Notes under the pieces: model-generated
Databases searched by the model: none
What the model was told of the DNA's origin: nothing
The model's input: only the letters and a program-made list of their open reading frames with translations
Origin: Candidatus Bathyarchaeota archaeon
GTDB taxonomy: Archaea > Thermoproteota > DRAE01
NCBI GenBank assembly: GCA_011041895.1
Contig: DRAE01000150.1
Location: forward strand, 1-8,282
DNA length: 8,282 nt
Direction: 5' to 3'
Program-made: the position numbers and the translations under genes
Part shown: one piece after another, positions 5,509 through 8,282 of the stretch
How the letters are laid out: the number at the start of each line of letters is the position of its first letter
Position numbering within the stretch: position 1 is the stretch's first letter

Positions 5509-5807
5509 TAAGTAAACTCTCTTTCACCTAGCCTGTCAAGAGCTTTGCTTTTGAGTTTTAGATCCAGTGTCTCTGCCTCTTCGGCTAGATCAACAAATTT
5601 ATGTGTTGATTTAATGGTCATTCCACATCTTCCATCTGGTAGAAGTCTCCTCTTTAGGCATATTGCATACTTGCACTTGGGGCCGTCGCATAATGACATA
5701 GTGTCCATGCACACTGCAACTCTTCTATTATTTTTCACTATTATTTTCAGAGCTCTTCGCTGGCATCTGAAAAATTTACATGTGGGAGTGCATTGTTTCG
5801 CTTGCAT
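5508..5807 (-). CDS. Eight-cysteine small protein, putative metal binding
   Basis: A 99-residue basic protein of unknown function. Eight cysteines lie in the first 61 residues: Cys6, 10, 15, 33, 40, 45, 50 and 61, in blocks CTPTCKFFRC, CMDTMSLC, CDGPKCKYAIC and PDGRCG. The spacing C-x3-C-x4-C...C-x6-C-x4-C-x4-C suggests two zinc sites or an iron-sulfur cluster. The remainder (70-99) is a charged helix, EEAETLDLKLKSKALDRL. There is no membrane segment or signal peptide, so it should be cytosolic. ATG 5807 is one base after the endA stop, with GGGGT inside the end of endA as ribosome site, so the two are probably translated together. Location suggests a link to tRNA or RNA handling, but nothing in the sequence proves it. 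A conserved archaeal family is likely, though I cannot name one with confidence. Confidence 0.78.
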   Translation of the reverse strand: MQAKQCTPTCKFFRCQRRALKIIVKNNRRVAVCMDTMSLCDGPKCKYAICLKRRLLPDGRCGMTIKSTHKFVDLAEEAETLDLKLKSKALDRLGEREFT

Positions 5808-5808
5808 T

Positions 5809-6363
5809 TTAAACCCCTACTCTACCTCTCTTAAAAGCTATATACTTCACATAACCCTTCTCCTCATTTACGCACGCTATAACAAACTTTTTCCTAACCG
5901 AGTGAGCAAGACGTGCAGCTCTCAAAAGCTCCTCAGGGGAGATTTTGTCACGCTCCCTCCTAACATCCACTATGAAGGATGCATGCACCACCCCGGGAGT
6001 ATCTTTGTATACTGCAAACGTGCATCCAAACTTTATCCCAGGTCTCACAATCAAGCCTTTATCCCTCAAATCCTTGTACACCATATACTTTATGCTGAAG
6101 TTAGAGTATGTTTGAGACGCTATTTTTGATAATTCACTGGAGGTGTACTCCTTTCCCTCTGGAGTCTTTACTCTTAGAATATTTTTTTCAGTCAGGTAAA
6201 GTGCTTCGTATAGAGAGAGATAGAGGGGAGGATTTATCTCTTGCATAGGCTTGATCTTGTACACGTTTTCTGGCCTTCCATAAAATCCATTCTCGACTAA
6301 GTAGATGCAAGATCTCTTATCATAAACCGTTACAAATCTGCCTCTCAAAGTGGCTTCAATCAT
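5809..6363 (-). CDS. endA: tRNA-splicing endonuclease EndA
   Basis: A 184-residue archaeal tRNA-intron endonuclease, which cuts introns at bulge-helix-bulge sites in pre-tRNA to leave 2',3'-cyclic phosphate and 5'-OH ends. Seen: an N-terminal domain (about 1-80), then the catalytic domain with KFGCTFAVY (Tyr119), PGVVHASF (His127) and SVRKKFVIA (Lys158 or Lys159), the Tyr-His-Lys triad of the family. The C-terminal VKYIAFKRG resembles the usual V.Y...W.R strand, with Phe where many members have Trp. The length suits a single-unit subunit, which forms a homotetramer or pairs with a second structural subunit encoded elsewhere. ATG 6363 has AGGATG a few bases upstream. It lies between the PhoU-like gene (12 bases away) and the cysteine-rich gene (1 base). 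The one tRNA gene in the window has no intron. Confidence 0.93.
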   Translation of the reverse strand: MIEATLRGRFVTVYDKRSCIYLVENGFYGRPENVYKIKPMQEINPPLYLSLYEALYLTEKNILRVKTPEGKEYTSSELSKIASQTYSNFSIKYMVYKDLRDKGLIVRPGIKFGCTFAVYKDTPGVVHASFIVDVRRERDKISPEELLRAARLAHSVRKKFVIACVNEEKGYVKYIAFKRGRVGV

Positions 6364-6375
6364 TTTTTCATCCTA

Positions 6376-7050
6376 TCATGTCCGCTCTATGGCATAGAAG
6401 TGAATATTTTCAGCAGCATTTTCAATGGCATCACACGTCTCTTCCATCATAGTCAATACGTCCAGTAGTAGGATATATGCTCTAATGTCCACATTTTCTT
6501 GGTCTACAAGTAGTATGCTTGCTTCTCTATAGAGCTGATCCACTTTTCTCTCAAGCTTCAGTATTTGCTGTACATGGGATGATACATTGTTAATGTTTAC
6601 TGTTGTATCCATTATAGCTATCTTAAGCTCCTCAGCACACGCGATAAGGCATTCTCCTATATCCTTCATTTTATCTGCTAGAGATCTACAGCATTCAAGT
6701 TTTCTGGTTGAGAGAAGGGCAACTCTAGCAGCAGCCCCCTCTGCAAAATCAACTACCTTATGAACGGCTCTTATGAGCTCTAAAAGAGATGCTTTTAGCT
6801 CAACGTAGCCACTTATGGAAGCTATCTCGTTTAGAATGCTAGCTTTCTCGGCGTCAGCTTCCTCTTTCGCCTCTCTGGTTTTATTGTATAGTGTTTGCAC
6901 TTCATTGAAGTTGCTATCTGAATACGCGTCTATGGTTTGGACCATATATCGTATGGTTTTTGACACCGATGCTGCCAGCTCTCTTAGCATGTATAATATC
7001 CTGTTAGTTTCGCTTGCCTCAGTTCTCCACTGTGGTGGGATGCTGGCCAT
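6376..7050 (-). CDS. PhoU-like/DUF47-type helical protein
   Basis: A protein of about 224 residues, almost wholly helical, with long amphipathic heptad stretches and no membrane segment or signal. The pattern resembles the DUF47/PhoU-like fold. A charged EAKEEADAEKASILNEIA stretch (about 61-78) is followed by LLELIRAVHKVVDFAEGAAARVALL, which matches the DUF47 LL..D.I.D.AE motif. A second bundle ends with LLLDVLTMMEETCDAIENAAENI. PhoU proteins bind metal clusters through E/DxxxD motifs and act in phosphate signalling; DUF47 genes usually sit beside Pit phosphate transporters, but none is seen here, so the role is open. The frame extends to TTG 7083, overlapping a TATA-like box. ATG 7050 is favoured, with TTG 7062 possible, because no ribosome site is seen and transcription would start near 7060. 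Confidence 0.6.
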   Translation of the reverse strand: MASIPPQWRTEASETNRILYMLRELAASVSKTIRYMVQTIDAYSDSNFNEVQTLYNKTREAKEEADAEKASILNEIASISGYVELKASLLELIRAVHKVVDFAEGAAARVALLSTRKLECCRSLADKMKDIGECLIACAEELKIAIMDTTVNINNVSSHVQQILKLERKVDQLYREASILLVDQENVDIRAYILLLDVLTMMEETCDAIENAAENIHFYAIERT

Positions 7051-7065
7051 GGGCGTTCTCAATTT

Positions 7066-7090
7066 AAAAAAAGTTAAGGCCAATTTATAC
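7066..7090 (-). promoter_or_regulatory. TATA-like box and T-run between glyS and the PhoU-like gene
   Basis: On the minus strand GTATAAATTG (7090-7081) begins just after the glyS stop (TAA 7094-7092). It would direct a start near 7060, about 10 bases before ATG 7050. A run of seven T (7072-7066) follows and could act as an archaeal oligo-T terminator for glyS transcripts. The two signals together suggest that the PhoU-like, endA and cysteine-rich genes can be expressed separately from glyS. Confidence 0.4.
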
Positions 7091-7091
7091 T

Positions 7092-8282
7092 TTATTCATT
7101 ACCTCCAAGCCTCTTCTTCAAGTATGATGGCAAAAGAGCAATAAGCATTCTTACCTGTTCCCATGTGTCTCTATCCCTTACCGTGACCGTGTTATTTTTA
7201 AGGGTTTCATAGTCTATGGTTACTGAGTATGGGATTCCAATTTCATCGGCCTCGGCATAGAGTTTTCCTATGCTGTACTTGTCATTGTAAATGCATTTTA
7301 TGCCATGTTTTCTCAGCAGATTGTATACTGTCCTAGCCTTTTCGGGCAGGCCATCTCTTTTCACAAGCGGGAAAACTGCAACCTTTATTGGAGCTATTTT
7401 GGCTGGAAAGGATAAAATTGTTCTACCATTTTTCTTTCTGTAAGCACATTCAAGGGTTGCATAGAGTATTCTCTCAAGTCCGAAACTTGGCTCAGCTACG
7501 TGAGGAATGAACTCTTTGTGACTAACTTTTTTCTTCACGACCTTGAACTTTATTGCTGAGGACGGGATTTCATGGCCTTCATATTCTATGAATTCTTTGT
7601 TCAGAAGTTTCTTTAGTTCATTTACTGGAAGTAATTTAAGGTATTCAATGAACTTTGGCGTTTTGTCCCTTAGTATGGGCCCTACGACTTTCATGTCTGG
7701 GGTTATTTCAACGGTTTCCACTTCAATTGGTTTTTCAAGTTGTTTCTTGAATGTCAATGACTCCCCAGAGTATTTGCTATGTCTTTTCAGATCATAGTCT
7801 GTTCTATAAGCATGCCCCGATATTTCAACCCATCCCCATCTGCTTAACACGACTTGCTGATCATATGTTTGAGCTGAATAGTGAGCCAGCTCGTTTGGAA
7901 GCTGTTCTCTGAATCTCTGTTTTTCCTCTGGTATTCCAAGTTCCTTGAGGAATTCAAATGCTAGAGCCATAAAGTATGCTTGCCAGTCAGTTTTTATAAG
8001 GCATTTTTCAAGGGCCTTTTTAACAGTTACCCATTGGATCTCATATGATTGGTCGAGTTGCTTGTCAGCTGTTAGAAGTGGGAGCTCTATATCCTCTACT
8101 TCTGGAAGATATTCACAGTTGGGATTCTCAGGGTCGAAGAACAGCTCGATTTCCATTATAGTGAATTCTCTCAATCTTATGAGACCTTTGCGAGGGGATA
8201 TCTCGTTTCTAGCAACTTTCCCAATTTGAGCTACTCCAAATGGAATCTGGTTTCTAGCATATGTTACAAGGTTTTTGAAATC
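7092..8282 (-). CDS. glyS: Glycyl-tRNA synthetase, class II (3' part, 5' end outside window)
   Basis: The last 397 codons of an archaeal/eukaryotic-type glycyl-tRNA synthetase, which joins glycine to tRNA-Gly with ATP in the cytosol. The gene runs off the right edge in frame, so no start is present. The first Met-like codon at 8174 is an internal TTG. Seen: class II motif 2, GVAQIGKVARNEISPR, in the first 36 codons; SRWGWVEISGHAYRTDYDL and an inserted domain; motif 3, EPSFGLERILYATLECAY; and the C-terminal anticodon-binding domain with APIKVAVFPLV, YAEADEIGIPYSVTID and VTVRDRDTWEQVRM, ending KKRLGGNE. The missing N-terminal part would carry motif 1. All recognisable blocks are intact, so it appears functional. 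It is followed by the PhoU-like gene. Confidence 0.96.
   Translation of the reverse strand, partial: DFKNLVTYARNQIPFGVAQIGKVARNEISPRKGLIRLREFTIMEIELFFDPENPNCEYLPEVEDIELPLLTADKQLDQSYEIQWVTVKKALEKCLIKTDWQAYFMALAFEFLKELGIPEEKQRFREQLPNELAHYSAQTYDQQVVLSRWGWVEISGHAYRTDYDLKRHSKYSGESLTFKKQLEKPIEVETVEITPDMKVVGPILRDKTPKFIEYLKLLPVNELKKLLNKEFIEYEGHEIPSSAIKFKVVKKKVSHKEFIPHVAEPSFGLERILYATLECAYRKKNGRTILSFPAKIAPIKVAVFPLVKRDGLPEKARTVYNLLRKHGIKCIYNDKYSIGKLYAEADEIGIPYSVTIDYETLKNNTVTVRDRDTWEQVRMLIALLPSYLKKRLGGNE

Noticed and set aside
5545..6129. Long plus-strand open frame (194 codons)
   Set aside because: It lies opposite the intact endA and cysteine-rich genes, shows no domain pattern, and crosses their junction; it is an antisense shadow.
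7092..8174. GlyRS starting at the TTG at 8174
   Set aside because: The frame continues upstream to the window edge and encodes class II motif 2, so the gene is simply cut by the window.

Overview
The window looks like a chromosomal segment of an archaeon. It carries an archaeal/eukaryotic-type class II glycyl-tRNA synthetase, an archaeal tRNA-splicing endonuclease (EndA), a single-domain Get3/ArsA ATPase with a CxxC motif, remnants of a GPN-loop GTPase, and a tRNA-Gln with the A1:U72 pair typical of archaea. Shine-Dalgarno sites are of the GAGGTGA/GGTGA type, TATA-like boxes occur, and base composition is moderately AT-rich. A Thermoproteota/TACK-type lineage is my guess, not something the sequence proves.

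Layout, left to right. Positions 49-124 (minus) hold tRNA-Gln(CUG) with an encoded CCA end. Positions 162-2339 (minus) are a tight three-gene operon read right to left: a polyprenol/phytol-kinase-like CTP-dependent kinase (VTE5/SEC59 family), a DUF92 membrane protein (VTE6 family), and an isochorismatase-fold cysteine hydrolase. The kinase pair could carry a free prenol to its monophosphate and then its diphosphate. Positions 2461-2853 (minus) hold a decayed GPN-loop GTPase with a frameshift, an internal deletion and a changed GPN motif. Divergent from it is the Get3/ArsA ATPase (2918-3871, plus), the only plus-strand gene. Its 3' end is overlapped antisense by a membrane-anchored thioredoxin-like protein.

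That protein is the last gene of a small membrane module on the minus strand (5462-3734): a single-pass small protein, a NapH/NosR/CcoG-like polyferredoxin with two CxxxCP loops and two 4Fe-4S motifs, and an extracytoplasmic thioredoxin-fold protein that lacks CxxC but has six N-glycosylation sequons. The module may move electrons across or at the membrane. It is the best candidate here for an undescribed system.

Positions 5508-8282 (minus) are an information-processing cluster read right to left: the 3' part of glyS, a PhoU-like/DUF47-like helical protein, endA, and an eight-cysteine small protein whose start lies 1 nt after the endA stop. There is no stretch over 300 bases without a gene or gene remnant. 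I see no CRISPR array, insertion sequence, rRNA or phage feature.
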